Position numbers and translations under genes: made by a program. This document shows, in pieces, positions 41,604 to 50,006 of a stretch of 64,000 nt of DNA (position 1 is its first letter; the number at the start of each line of letters is the position of its first letter). The stretch lies in NCBI GenBank assembly GCA_041392665.1, contig JAWKLQ010000046.1, positions 1 to 64,000 of the forward strand, read 5' to 3'. Below the pieces are notes generated by a model, which ran no database searches, had not been told where the DNA came from, and saw nothing but the letters and a program-made list of their open reading frames with translations. Origin of the DNA: Flavilitoribacter sp020436695. GTDB taxonomy: Bacteria; Bacteroidota; Bacteroidia; Chitinophagales; Saprospiraceae.

Positions 41604-43196
41604 TTAGTTTATAAGCTGAGAACGATTTTCTTCTACCAGATGCAGCAGAACGCCATTGGTCCAGCCGAATCCGTCCTGTACCGGGTATTCTCCACCGCCG
41701 GCTTCCAGGCTCATATCCGAGACATTGTATTTTTCCACCATTTTACCGGTGTTCTTGTATACTTTCGTATTGAGCTTTATCCAATTGGTCTTGATCGAAT
41801 CAGCAAGAACAACATCACCGTAATTGCGTAATCCTTTGATCGTGATCCATTGCAAAGGGGCCCAGCCGTTGGGTGCGTCCCACTGCTGCCCGGTCTGACT
41901 TAGGGTTGTTACCACACCCCCGGATTGCAGAAAATCGGATGCTACGATCTCTGCGACCTGCTCGGCCTGTTCAGCATCGGCCATGCCAAAAAAGAGAGGG
42001 AAAAGACCGGCCAAAGAAGGGGTTTGCGTGAATTCATCCTTCACAAAGTCGTAGTCCATAAAAAAGCCCAGTTCGGAGTTCCAGCAATACTGTAATAACG
42101 CATTTTTGCGTTGTTCGGCTCTTTGGGCCATCAGGTCACCCTGCTCTGTTTGCTGGTTTTCAAAATAGGCCTCCGACAACACCATTTCCAGATTGAATAA
42201 AAGAGCATTGAGATCAACCGGTATGATATCCGTGGTGTGAATGGTATACAGATTTTTGCCATCCGCCAGCCATCGGCTGCTGAAATCCCAACCGGATTCA
42301 CAGGCCGCTCGCAGATGACTGTAAACAACTTTAGCAGGCCTGTCGCTTAGCTTGGCGGTCTCTACATCATCTCGGTACATTTCGGCCCTTGGCCAGTCAC
42401 CCCGATCCCAGTAGCGATTTAATATGCTACCATCTTTCAGGTGGACTACGTGCTCCACTGCAGGGTGTTCGGAAGACACCTCTTTCAGTCCTTTCATCCA
42501 AAAGGTATATTCTTTTTCCAGGGCCGGCAGATATTTTTTGAGGATGGATGCGTCTTTTTCATCTGACAGGAGTTTTACCATGGCTGCAAAAAAGGGCGGT
42601 TGCGAACGGGTAAGAAAATAGGTCCGGTTGCCATTGGGAATAAAGCCTACGGTATCAATAAGATAAGCAAAATTATCCAGCATATTCTCAATCATGTCAA
42701 CCTTGCCGGCAGATTGTAACCCCAACATAGTAAAATAGCTGTCCCAATAATAGATCTCCCCAAATCTTCCTCCCGGAACAATATAGGGATCGGGCAAGGG
42801 GATCAGAGTACCTGGTGCAGCGGCTTCAGGTTGACGGGTTAGAATAGGCCAGAGGGCGTTTATATGCTCAGCGACAGTCCGACTGGTGTCAGCATGAAAA
42901 TTACTGCTGTATTGGTGGGGGAGCTCAAAGTGTTCCAGCACAAAATCTTTAAGATCAAACTCTGCTTTTTCTTTTTCTTCTTCATAATCAGCAACGATGT
43001 CAACGGGTGCCATTTTAGGTCTGCAGTCTACAAAGGTCTTACCATCGGGAAATACCTGGGCGAGCTGCACATCAACGAAGAGCTGACCGTACAGTTCTTT
43101 CGGTGATTGCAGGCCGGTGTTTTCCGGAGCAGAGACCTGGGCCTGCCGGCAGGAGAGTAGGGTAAATAGAAGAAAAAAAATATAGCGGTTTCGCAT
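41604..43196 (-). CDS. treF: Trehalase, lipoprotein form
   Basis: An alpha,alpha-trehalase of about 530 residues that splits trehalose into two glucoses (glycoside hydrolase family 37). Both signature sentences are present: PGGRFGEIYYWDSYF and QWDAPNGWAPLQ, the latter carrying the aspartate of the active site. The C-terminal YPVQDGFGWTNGV, which follows the family's GGGEY motif, is also there. The N-terminus is a lipoprotein signal (FFLLFTLLSC, Cys at about residue 16 from the ATG), so the enzyme is likely to be anchored in the periplasm or outer membrane. I choose the ATG at 43196; the frame extends to a TTG at 43214, but a TTACTTTG promoter-like word lies there. The aldose epimerase gene follows by 4 bases. 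Confidence 0.92.
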   Translation of the reverse strand: MRNRYIFFLLFTLLSCRQAQVSAPENTGLQSPKELYGQLFVDVQLAQVFPDGKTFVDCRPKMAPVDIVADYEEEKEKAEFDLKDFVLEHFELPHQYSSNFHADTSRTVAEHINALWPILTRQPEAAAPGTLIPLPDPYIVPGGRFGEIYYWDSYFTMLGLQSAGKVDMIENMLDNFAYLIDTVGFIPNGNRTYFLTRSQPPFFAAMVKLLSDEKDASILKKYLPALEKEYTFWMKGLKEVSSEHPAVEHVVHLKDGSILNRYWDRGDWPRAEMYRDDVETAKLSDRPAKVVYSHLRAACESGWDFSSRWLADGKNLYTIHTTDIIPVDLNALLFNLEMVLSEAYFENQQTEQGDLMAQRAEQRKNALLQYCWNSELGFFMDYDFVKDEFTQTPSLAGLFPLFFGMADAEQAEQVAEIVASDFLQSGGVVTTLSQTGQQWDAPNGWAPLQWITIKGLRNYGDVVLADSIKTNWIKLNTKVYKNTGKMVEKYNVSDMSLEAGGGEYPVQDGFGWTNGVLLHLVEENRSQLIN

Positions 43197-43211
43197 GGTT
43201 TTATTTTTGGG

Positions 43212-43219
43212 CAAAGTAA
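43212..43219 (-). promoter_or_regulatory. Possible -7 element before trehalase
   Basis: On the minus strand TTACTTTG, one mismatch from TAnnTTTG, 15 bases upstream of the trehalase ATG. This would leave a leader of only about 9 bases, as for the Fe-S gene pair. No -33 word is clear. Confidence 0.3.
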
Positions 43220-43304
43220 CAAATTATTGAGTTCTGGTAATCGCCATTCCCTGTAGCTTTTTCAGGCTGTAGCCTGGTTGTTTGCTACCCGGTTCAGGGG
43301 GGGA

Positions 43305-45053
43305 TTAGATGATCAGCCGAACGCCGCCCAATTCGTGAATGCGGTAAGGAAAACCATCACCAGGTGATCCGATGAACATGAAATTAATGGGGATGTTCCA
43401 TTTTTCTGATAGTTCGCGGATGATCTTGGGACCGAAAACGCCTTCTACTTCGACAAATTCGATATCGATCTCCGGATATTCCCGGTCCAGTACTTCAACG
43501 TCACTTTTGAGCCTGTCCGGCACCTTCTGACCATTTTCTAGCACAGCTACGATTTTCAGCTTTTTGGTATGTTCATTCTTTTTGATGTACAGCATTACCT
43601 GATTGAGTACAGCAACATTGTCGTGATTAGTGAAAAACACGAACTCCTGATCATTGATCCGGTCGATTACCTGCAATATCTTTTGATTGGAACGATCCAC
43701 AAACTGGCGAATAGGTTCAAAGAGATATTTGATCACACGCAATTGAAAACGCAACAGCGCAGTTCGATTTAGCATGATACTTACCAACAAAAAAGCGGGT
43801 ATAAAGTACTCCAAAAACACCTGGACATAAGCTGGGTTCATGATCATATTTCCGACTACGGCCACAATTACAGCGGCGATAGCCAGCAGGATCGCTATTG
43901 GGGCCGCCCGCTCAGGACGGGGAAGTCGGCTGCGTTTTATCTTAAGCAAAATATTGCCTACGCCGAAAAGCATCATTACGAGGAGGAAGGAAATGGTGTA
44001 TACCCCCGCCAGAGCTCCGAGTTCGCCCATTGTGATCAACAAGATGGAAACGCTGAGCAAAAAGAAAAGGATGATAATGCGATAGGGCGCACCTCTGCGG
44101 TTTTTCTTAAGCAGGAAATTGGGTAGTATGCGGTCGAGGGTCATCCGTTCCAGCAGGCCGCTTACCCCGACAAAAGCTGTCAATACGGCTCCGCTCAATA
44201 CCAGGGCTGCGTCCAGGGAAATGAAGGCCGAAAGCCAGGACCCACCCACATTGGTTCCCATAAAAGCCAGCAGTGCTTCCTGATGTTGATCAACTGTAGA
44301 TATAGGCAAGATAGCCAGGGCCAGGAAGGCCATCAGTGGATTGAAAATACTAACGATCACCCACATGTTGCGCAGTGTTTTTGGGAAAACTCCTTCGTCC
44401 TGTTCTTCCACAAAATTGGCAGAACTTTCAAAACCCGAGATGCCCAGCATGGCCGCGGAGAAACCGAAGAAAATGGCAGCGGCCAATCCCCCTTCCAGTG
44501 GACGTTCGTAATTGCTCATCAACGTATCAAAACCGTTTTCCGCAATGTGCCAAAAGCAGAAAAGTGAAAGTACCGTCAATGAAAGCAGGTGAAAGATAAA
44601 AATACCGATGGCTACTTTAGCTGATTCGCCGATTCCCAGTATAGTAAGCCCCATGAAAACTGCCAACAGGAGAATGGTGGCCCATACTACCGGTAAGAGC
44701 TTCCAGATGCTGTGCACATAGTGCATGGCTTCACTCGCCGAGATCACTGCGGTGGCCATGTAAGAAAGCAAGGTCAATGTAGCGGCCAAAGAAGCAGTGG
44801 ATTTGCTGGTGGTATTCAAGAGCGCATTATAGGCGCCACCATTGAGCGGTAAGGCACCGACGACTTCCCCGTATATCTTGCGAAACAGGAATAGCACTCC
44901 CGCTACGATCAATAACGCCAGCCAGGCATATTGACCGGCATAAATAATCGCCAAAGCAGATACATACAAACAGGAAGAACTAATGTCGTTACCACAGATA
45001 GCGGTTGCGGCCAGCTCATTTAACAGGGTTTTACTCTTTTTTGTCTTTTCCAT
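43305..45053 (-). CDS. APC-family amino acid permease with C-terminal cytoplasmic domain
   Basis: A 582-residue transporter with about twelve hydrophobic segments in residues 15-440. Near the first helix it has the family's ICGNDISSSCLYV (a helix break at the substrate site), and further on PLNGGAYNAL and GISGFESSANFVEEQ, both typical of the amino acid-polyamine-organocation superfamily. The last 140 residues are soluble and contain an alternating strand-helix pattern (EFVFFTNHDNVAVLNQVMLYI, LKIVAVLENGQ, IDIEFVEVEGVFG, INFMFIGSPGDGF) that resembles a universal-stress-protein-like or regulatory domain. Substrate is unknown. It diverges from the flavodoxin-like gene at 45253. No neighbour hints at what it carries, although rocD and hut genes show amino-acid use nearby. 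Confidence 0.88.
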   Translation of the reverse strand: MEKTKKSKTLLNELAATAICGNDISSSCLYVSALAIIYAGQYAWLALLIVAGVLFLFRKIYGEVVGALPLNGGAYNALLNTTSKSTASLAATLTLLSYMATAVISASEAMHYVHSIWKLLPVVWATILLLAVFMGLTILGIGESAKVAIGIFIFHLLSLTVLSLFCFWHIAENGFDTLMSNYERPLEGGLAAAIFFGFSAAMLGISGFESSANFVEEQDEGVFPKTLRNMWVIVSIFNPLMAFLALAILPISTVDQHQEALLAFMGTNVGGSWLSAFISLDAALVLSGAVLTAFVGVSGLLERMTLDRILPNFLLKKNRRGAPYRIIILFFLLSVSILLITMGELGALAGVYTISFLLVMMLFGVGNILLKIKRSRLPRPERAAPIAILLAIAAVIVAVVGNMIMNPAYVQVFLEYFIPAFLLVSIMLNRTALLRFQLRVIKYLFEPIRQFVDRSNQKILQVIDRINDQEFVFFTNHDNVAVLNQVMLYIKKNEHTKKLKIVAVLENGQKVPDRLKSDVEVLDREYPEIDIEFVEVEGVFGPKIIRELSEKWNIPINFMFIGSPGDGFPYRIHELGGVRLII

Positions 45054-45252
45054 TACTAGGAGCGTTCTACTAAAAAATCAGCCGGATGGTTTCGAGCTAC
45101 TTTAAGAACGTCGATCTCGTCAAGCGGTTCGCAAATTAGCGGTGGGATATCATCATTTTTTAATCATGACGAAGATCAAGGTCATAAATGATCCCCATAA
45201 TAAAAAAAGTGCTGCTGACAGACTAATATGAGACAAAGAAATACCCGAAACA

Positions 45253-45834
45253 ATGAAAAAAATACTGATCAAATCATTGAAGATCCTTCTTTGGATCGCA
45301 GTGATCTGGGGATTGCTGACACTGATCGCCGAATTGCCGGGAGGCAGCAAGATCTTTGATTTCGGAGTAGAAGAAAACCAGCCGCGGGCAATGGTCTTCT
45401 ATGATCCCGATCCGTTTTATAACCTTGATGAGCAAGTGAGTAAAGGCGTGGCCGAAGGCTTAGTAGAAGAAGGCTGGCAGGTAAAGGTAGCTACCGTAAA
45501 AGCTGCTAAAGCTATGAATGTGGACGCCGATCTATACGTTTTTTGTGCAAATACTTACAACTGGGCGCCCGATTGGGCGGTTACCGGTATGATCAGACGT
45601 ACCGATCTGGCAGGAAAACCCGTCGTTGCCATCACCCTGGGCAGCGGGTCGACTTACCGATCGAAAAGAATACTGGAAGCGCGTATTCAGCAGAAGCAAG
45701 CCAATCTGATCGACTCTGAAACATACTGGCTGATGCGCCCAAATGATGAAGAACGGATGGATGAACGAAATGTAGCCGTAGCTGTAGATATGGCTCACCG
45801 GTTAGGAAGGAAAGTCGCCGGAAAATTACTGTGA
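45253..45834 (+). CDS. Flavodoxin-like membrane-anchored protein of unknown function
   Basis: A 193-residue protein with one N-terminal membrane helix (about residues 10-30: ILLWIAVIWGLLTLIAEL). The remainder looks like a flavodoxin-type alpha/beta fold: a first strand MVFYDPDP, an acidic helix (VSKGVAEGLVEEG), strand VKVATV, strand DLYVFCANTYNWAPDWAV in place of the second FMN loop, and a strand KPVVAITLGSG before the C-terminal helices. The first loop lacks the usual Ser/Thr-rich phosphate grip (normally SxTGxT), so FMN binding is doubtful. The gene stands alone between APC and Tex. Its stop codon lies inside a long hairpin (45829-45871). Function is not known. Confidence 0.7.
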   Translation: MKKILIKSLKILLWIAVIWGLLTLIAELPGGSKIFDFGVEENQPRAMVFYDPDPFYNLDEQVSKGVAEGLVEEGWQVKVATVKAAKAMNVDADLYVFCANTYNWAPDWAVTGMIRRTDLAGKPVVAITLGSGSTYRSKRILEARIQQKQANLIDSETYWLMRPNDEERMDERNVAVAVDMAHRLGRKVAGKLL

Positions 45835-45871
45835 TACTACGATAGACAGGTCTTATTCAGTAGTATCACAG
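45829..45871. terminator. Long perfect hairpin between convergent genes, possible bidirectional terminator
   Basis: A perfect 12-base stem CTGTGATACTAC (45829-45840) with GTAGTATCACAG (45860-45871) and a 19-base loop. It covers the stop codon of the upstream gene and stands 20 bases from the stop of tex. There is no T-run after it on the plus strand, and only a short one on the minus strand, so it is not a standard terminator. Confidence 0.45.
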
Positions 45872-45890
45872 CATTATGCATGGAGAATGA

Positions 45891-48017
45891 TCAAACGTCT
45901 TTCATCGACAGTTGGATTCGTCCCCGTTTGCGGTCAATTTCCATGATGCGTACTTCCACCTCCTGATTAAGGCTGACCACGTCCGAAGGATTCTTGACGA
46001 AGCGGTTGGCCAGTTGAGAGATATGCACGAGCCCGCTTTCCTTGATGCCGATATCTACAAAGGCACCGAAATTGGTAATGTTATTGACGATACCCGGAAC
46101 GACCATACCTTCTTGCAGGTCATCCAGACTTTTGATATTGGCAAAGCTAAAAGCACGGGCCTCGCCCCGGGGGTCGAGACCGGGTTTCTCCAATTCTTTC
46201 AGGATGTCCTTGAGCGTGGGGAGTCCTACCGAATCCGTAACGTAACGTTTCGGTTCGATCTGCTTTCGCAAAGAAGCATCCCTGATCAAGTGTTTTACAT
46301 CGACGCCCAGATCTTTGGCCATCTGCTCAACAAGCTTATAACGCTCCGGGTGAACGGCTGTGTTATCGAGGGGATTTTCAGCATCACGAATACGAAGGAA
46401 ACCTGCACTTTGTTCAAAGGCCTTATCTCCCATACGAGCTACCTTCAACAATGCTCCTCTTGATGTAAAAGTACCATGCTGACTACGGTAGTCCACTATG
46501 TTCTGTGCCAGGGCAGGCCCCAGTCCGGAGATGTAAGTAAGCAGATGCTTGCTGGCTGTATTGAGATTGACGCCGATGCTGTTTACGCAACTTTCCACTA
46601 CCTGTGTCAGACTATCCCGAAGTTGCGGTTGATTCACATCGTGCTGATACTGGCCGACCCCAATAGATTTTGGGTCGATCTTGACCAACTCTGCCAGCGG
46701 GTCCATCAGTCGCCGGCCGATGGACACCGCTCCGCGAACAGTGACATCGTAATCCGGAAATTCCTCGCGGGCAATGTCCGAAGCAGAATATATGGAGGCT
46801 CCGGCTTCGTTGACCATAAATATCTGAATTGGTTTGCCAAACTCAACCTTCTGGCACACCGTCATAGTTTCCCGACCGGCGGTACCATTCCCAATAGCAA
46901 TGGCATCGATCTGATATCGGTCCGCTAATGCCTTCAGGGTCTGCCGTGCACCGTACTCGTCGGACTGGGGAGGATGCGGAAAGATTTTGTCGTCTTTCAG
47001 CAGGTTGCCATTCTCATCCAGGCAAACTACTTTGCAACCGGTACGGAAACCCGGATCAATTCCCAGAACCCGTTGTTGTCCCAGCGGAGGCGAGAGCAAT
47101 AATTGCCGCAAATTAAGGGCGAAAACCTCGATGGCCTCCTGATCGGCTTTTGCTTTAGATGTTTGACGAAATTCGGTTTCAATGGAAGGTGCCAGCAGTC
47201 GTCCGTAGGCATCTTTGATGGCAAGTTTCACCTGTTCGGTGGAAGGCCCGTACCCTTTTAGTAGCTGTTTTTCCAGGGCATAAAGTACCGGTTCTTCTTC
47301 TGGTTCGATGATCACCCGAAGGATACCTTCCGATTCACCCCGGCGCAGCGCCAGCATGCGGTGGGAGGGACATTTTCTGAGTGGTTCCTGATAATCGAAG
47401 TAATCCCGGTATTTAGCCCCTTCTTCTTCTTTGCCTCTTGCTACTTTACAAGTGATGACTGCATCGCGCTCAAATGCTCTTCGCACTTTATTACGGGCGT
47501 GCTCATCCTCATTCACCCATTCGGCGATGATGTCTCTCGCTCCCTGTAAGGCCTCCTCAACGGATGCCACTTCGTCGTTCAGATAATTGGCCGCCAGTTG
47601 TTCAATCCTTTGGTCTTTTTGCGCAAATATGGCCTCGGCCAAGGGCTCCAGTCCCTTTTCTCTGGCCATCGTACCCCGTGTTCGCCGTTTGGGCTTATAG
47701 GGTAGATAGATATCTTCCAGTTCAGTTGAATCGTAGCAGTCTAGGATCCGTTTGCGGAGGCTATCCGTTAATTTCCCCTGGTCCTCAATAGTTTGCAGTA
47801 TGGTTTGCCGGCGGCTGTCCAGTTCTTTCAGTCGCTTCCCTTCTTTTTCGATGGCTGCGATCTGCGTTTCATCCAGCGAGCCGGTAGCCTCTTTCCGGTA
47901 GCGGGCAATAAATGGAATAGTAGCTCCTTCATCCAGCAGTTTCAATGTACCTGCGATCTTGCGATCCGGCAGTTGGAGCCGGTCGGCAATAATGTCAATG
48001 TGTGTGTTCGATATCAT
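45891..48017 (-). CDS. tex: Tex family RNA-binding transcription accessory protein
   Basis: A 708-residue protein of the Tex/Spt6-like family, which binds RNA and affects transcription. Domain order is as usual: N-terminal helix bundle (LLDEGATIPFIARYRKEATGSLDE), the YqgF-like RNase H fold with VLGIDPGFRTGCKVVCLDENG, the helix-hairpin-helix part (NLNTASKHLLTYISGLGPALAQNIV), and a C-terminal S1 domain (EGMVVPGIVNNITNFGAFVDIG, then SGLVHISQL). The length is slightly below that of E. coli Tex. The start is the ATG at 48017. It is convergent with the flavodoxin-like gene and stands apart from rocD upstream by 70 bases. Confidence 0.94.
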   Translation of the reverse strand: MISNTHIDIIADRLQLPDRKIAGTLKLLDEGATIPFIARYRKEATGSLDETQIAAIEKEGKRLKELDSRRQTILQTIEDQGKLTDSLRKRILDCYDSTELEDIYLPYKPKRRTRGTMAREKGLEPLAEAIFAQKDQRIEQLAANYLNDEVASVEEALQGARDIIAEWVNEDEHARNKVRRAFERDAVITCKVARGKEEEGAKYRDYFDYQEPLRKCPSHRMLALRRGESEGILRVIIEPEEEPVLYALEKQLLKGYGPSTEQVKLAIKDAYGRLLAPSIETEFRQTSKAKADQEAIEVFALNLRQLLLSPPLGQQRVLGIDPGFRTGCKVVCLDENGNLLKDDKIFPHPPQSDEYGARQTLKALADRYQIDAIAIGNGTAGRETMTVCQKVEFGKPIQIFMVNEAGASIYSASDIAREEFPDYDVTVRGAVSIGRRLMDPLAELVKIDPKSIGVGQYQHDVNQPQLRDSLTQVVESCVNSIGVNLNTASKHLLTYISGLGPALAQNIVDYRSQHGTFTSRGALLKVARMGDKAFEQSAGFLRIRDAENPLDNTAVHPERYKLVEQMAKDLGVDVKHLIRDASLRKQIEPKRYVTDSVGLPTLKDILKELEKPGLDPRGEARAFSFANIKSLDDLQEGMVVPGIVNNITNFGAFVDIGIKESGLVHISQLANRFVKNPSDVVSLNQEVEVRIMEIDRKRGRIQLSMKDV

Positions 48018-48087
48018 AGGTTAATAAAAATCGTAAGTCGGTTGAGTTGAAGATCATTTAGTCAATACGGTCATTGTGGCAAACTCA

Positions 48088-49335
48088 TTACTCAAAGGAG
48101 ATAATCGTATTGATGATGATATCACAACACTCGTGTAGTTGTTCTTCCGTCATGACCAGCGGCGGTGCGAAGCGAATGATGTTGCCATGGGTCGGCTTGG
48201 CAAGGAGCCCTTTATCTGCGAGTTGTAGACAAATGTTCCAGGCAGTATCGCTTTCTTCATCATCATTGATCACAATGGCATTGAGTAGACCTTTGCCACG
48301 CACGAGATCTACCAGATAACTTGGATCTACCAGTTCGTTTTGAATTCTTTCCCGGAAGATCTTTCCCAGCGCTTCGGCTTTTTCCGCCAGTTTTTCGTCC
48401 TTCACCACTTCCAGGGCAGCCATGGCGACGGCGCAGGCCAGTGGATTACCGCCAAACGTAGAACCATGCTCTCCCGGCTTGATGGTCAGCATGACCTCAT
48501 CACTTGTCAGAACAGCAGAAACGGGGAAAACGCCTCCACTCAGGGCTTTACCCAGAATAAGAATGTCCGGTTTGAAACCATGATGGTCGCAGCAGAGCAG
48601 TTTCCCAGTTCGGGCAATCCCGGTCTGTACCTCATCGGCGATAAACAACACCCGGTTTTTTTTGCACAACTGGTAGGCTTTGAGCAGATAATCATCATCA
48701 GGTACCACTACACCTGCTTCACCCTGTATGGGTTCAACCATGAAACCGGCTACTTTAGGATCTTCCAAGGCTTCGGCCAATGCTCCGAGATCATTGTACG
48801 GAATGATCTCATAGCCCGGCATATAAGGTCCGAATCCTTTGGTACTGCTGGGATCGGTAGAGGAAGAAATGGCCGCCAAAGTACGGCCCCAGAAATTACC
48901 GCTGACAAAAATTATTTTGGCCTCATTCAGTGGAACGCCCTTTACTTGGTAGGCCCATTTACGGCACAACTTGATGGCCGTTTCGCCTCCTTCCACACCG
49001 GTATTCATGGGAAGAACCCTATCATAGCCGAAATATTCGGTGATGTATTTTTCGTAGTGTCCAAGTACATCATTATGGAAAGCGCGGGAAGTGAGCGTCA
49101 GTTTTTCGGCCTGTGCTTTCAGGGCTCCTACGATGCGTGGATGACAATGCCCCTGATTAACGGCTGAATAGGCAGACAGAAAATCATAATACCGTTTTCC
49201 ATCTACGTCCCAAAGAAACACACCTTCTCCCCGGCTGAGCACAACCGGCAGGGGATGGTAATTATGTGCACCATAGCGGTCTTCCAACTCGATTAGTTCT
49301 TTCGCGGTATGCGAGCCTGTTTTTGTAGTCGTCAT
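48088..49335 (-). CDS. rocD: Ornithine--oxo-acid transaminase
   Basis: A 415-residue PLP enzyme of class III aminotransferases. It transfers the delta-amino group of ornithine to 2-oxoglutarate, giving glutamate-5-semialdehyde and glutamate. The PLP-binding lysine is Lys263 in LILGKALSGGVFPVSAVL, with Asp234 in IADEVQTGIARTG holding the pyridine nitrogen. The early sentence AHNYHPLPVVLSRGEGVFLWDVDG is typical of ornithine aminotransferases and separates them from acetylornithine enzymes, as does NTGVEGGETAIKL. The length is normal. It is followed by no other arginine-degradation gene; nicotinamidase lies 49 bases upstream on the same strand. Confidence 0.93.
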   Translation of the reverse strand: MTTTKTGSHTAKELIELEDRYGAHNYHPLPVVLSRGEGVFLWDVDGKRYYDFLSAYSAVNQGHCHPRIVGALKAQAEKLTLTSRAFHNDVLGHYEKYITEYFGYDRVLPMNTGVEGGETAIKLCRKWAYQVKGVPLNEAKIIFVSGNFWGRTLAAISSSTDPSSTKGFGPYMPGYEIIPYNDLGALAEALEDPKVAGFMVEPIQGEAGVVVPDDDYLLKAYQLCKKNRVLFIADEVQTGIARTGKLLCCDHHGFKPDILILGKALSGGVFPVSAVLTSDEVMLTIKPGEHGSTFGGNPLACAVAMAALEVVKDEKLAEKAEALGKIFRERIQNELVDPSYLVDLVRGKGLLNAIVINDDEESDTAWNICLQLADKGLLAKPTHGNIIRFAPPLVMTEEQLHECCDIIINTIISFE

Positions 49336-49384
49336 TTTATTTGGATTTTTTGATTAGGGATTTTGATAAGACATCCGTAGCTGC

Positions 49385-50005
49385 TTAGGCTTCGGTCAAT
49401 TCATTACTGTGCACCAATTTAACCCCTTTTTCTTCCATTTCATGTATAGCCTTTTCCACGTCGTCCGGCTGAAGGTTCACCCCACGGCTGCCGTCAACGA
49501 TCAGATTGGTATCATAACCCAGGCCCAGTGCATCCAGTGCGGTAAATTTCACACAATAATCCGTAGCCAGCCCCATAACATAGACCTCCGTCACGCCTTG
49601 TTCTTTCAGGAAATCACCCAGTCCGGTGGCTTTGCGGTGGCCATTATCAAAAAAACCGCTATAGCTGTCGATGTGTGGATCGGTGCCTTTTACAAAAATG
49701 CGATCAATCCCGGAGCGGTTCAATTCTCTTACAAAATCGGCACCGAAACTGCCTTGTACGCAGTGGATCGGCCATAGTACCTGTGGTAGACCATGCAGGT
49801 CGATCACCTGCCCCGGATGTCCACCGACATGATGAGCGGCAAAGCTTTCGTGTTCGGCCGGATGCCAGTCCTGGGTAGCAACCACCAGATCGAAGTGAGG
49901 CATCAATTGATTGGCGATATCTATCGTCCGGTCACCTTCTGTGACGGCCAGCGCACCGCCGGGACAAAAATCATTCTGTAGATCAACAAGGATCAATGCT
50001 TTCAT
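49385..50005 (-). CDS. pncA: Nicotinamidase
   Basis: A 206-residue isochorismatase-fold amidase that converts nicotinamide to nicotinate in NAD recycling. The catalytic triad is visible: Asp8 (LVDLQNDF), Lys106 (FVKGTDP) and Cys151 (ATDYCVKFTALDA). The metal site residues Asp46, His48 and His52 are in ATQDWHPAEHESF. The length matches E. coli PncA. The gene starts at the ATG at 50005, one base after the stop of the DUF389 gene (50007), so the two are co-translated. Many such enzymes also hydrolyse pyrazinamide. Confidence is high. Confidence 0.94.
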   Translation of the reverse strand: MKALILVDLQNDFCPGGALAVTEGDRTIDIANQLMPHFDLVVATQDWHPAEHESFAAHHVGGHPGQVIDLHGLPQVLWPIHCVQGSFGADFVRELNRSGIDRIFVKGTDPHIDSYSGFFDNGHRKATGLGDFLKEQGVTEVYVMGLATDYCVKFTALDALGLGYDTNLIVDGSRGVNLQPDDVEKAIHEMEEKGVKLVHSNELTEA

Positions 50006-50006
50006 A

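Noticed and set aside
48340..49167. A 275-codon open frame opposite rocD
   Set aside because: Shadow of a clear PLP enzyme; no domain or composition typical of a protein.
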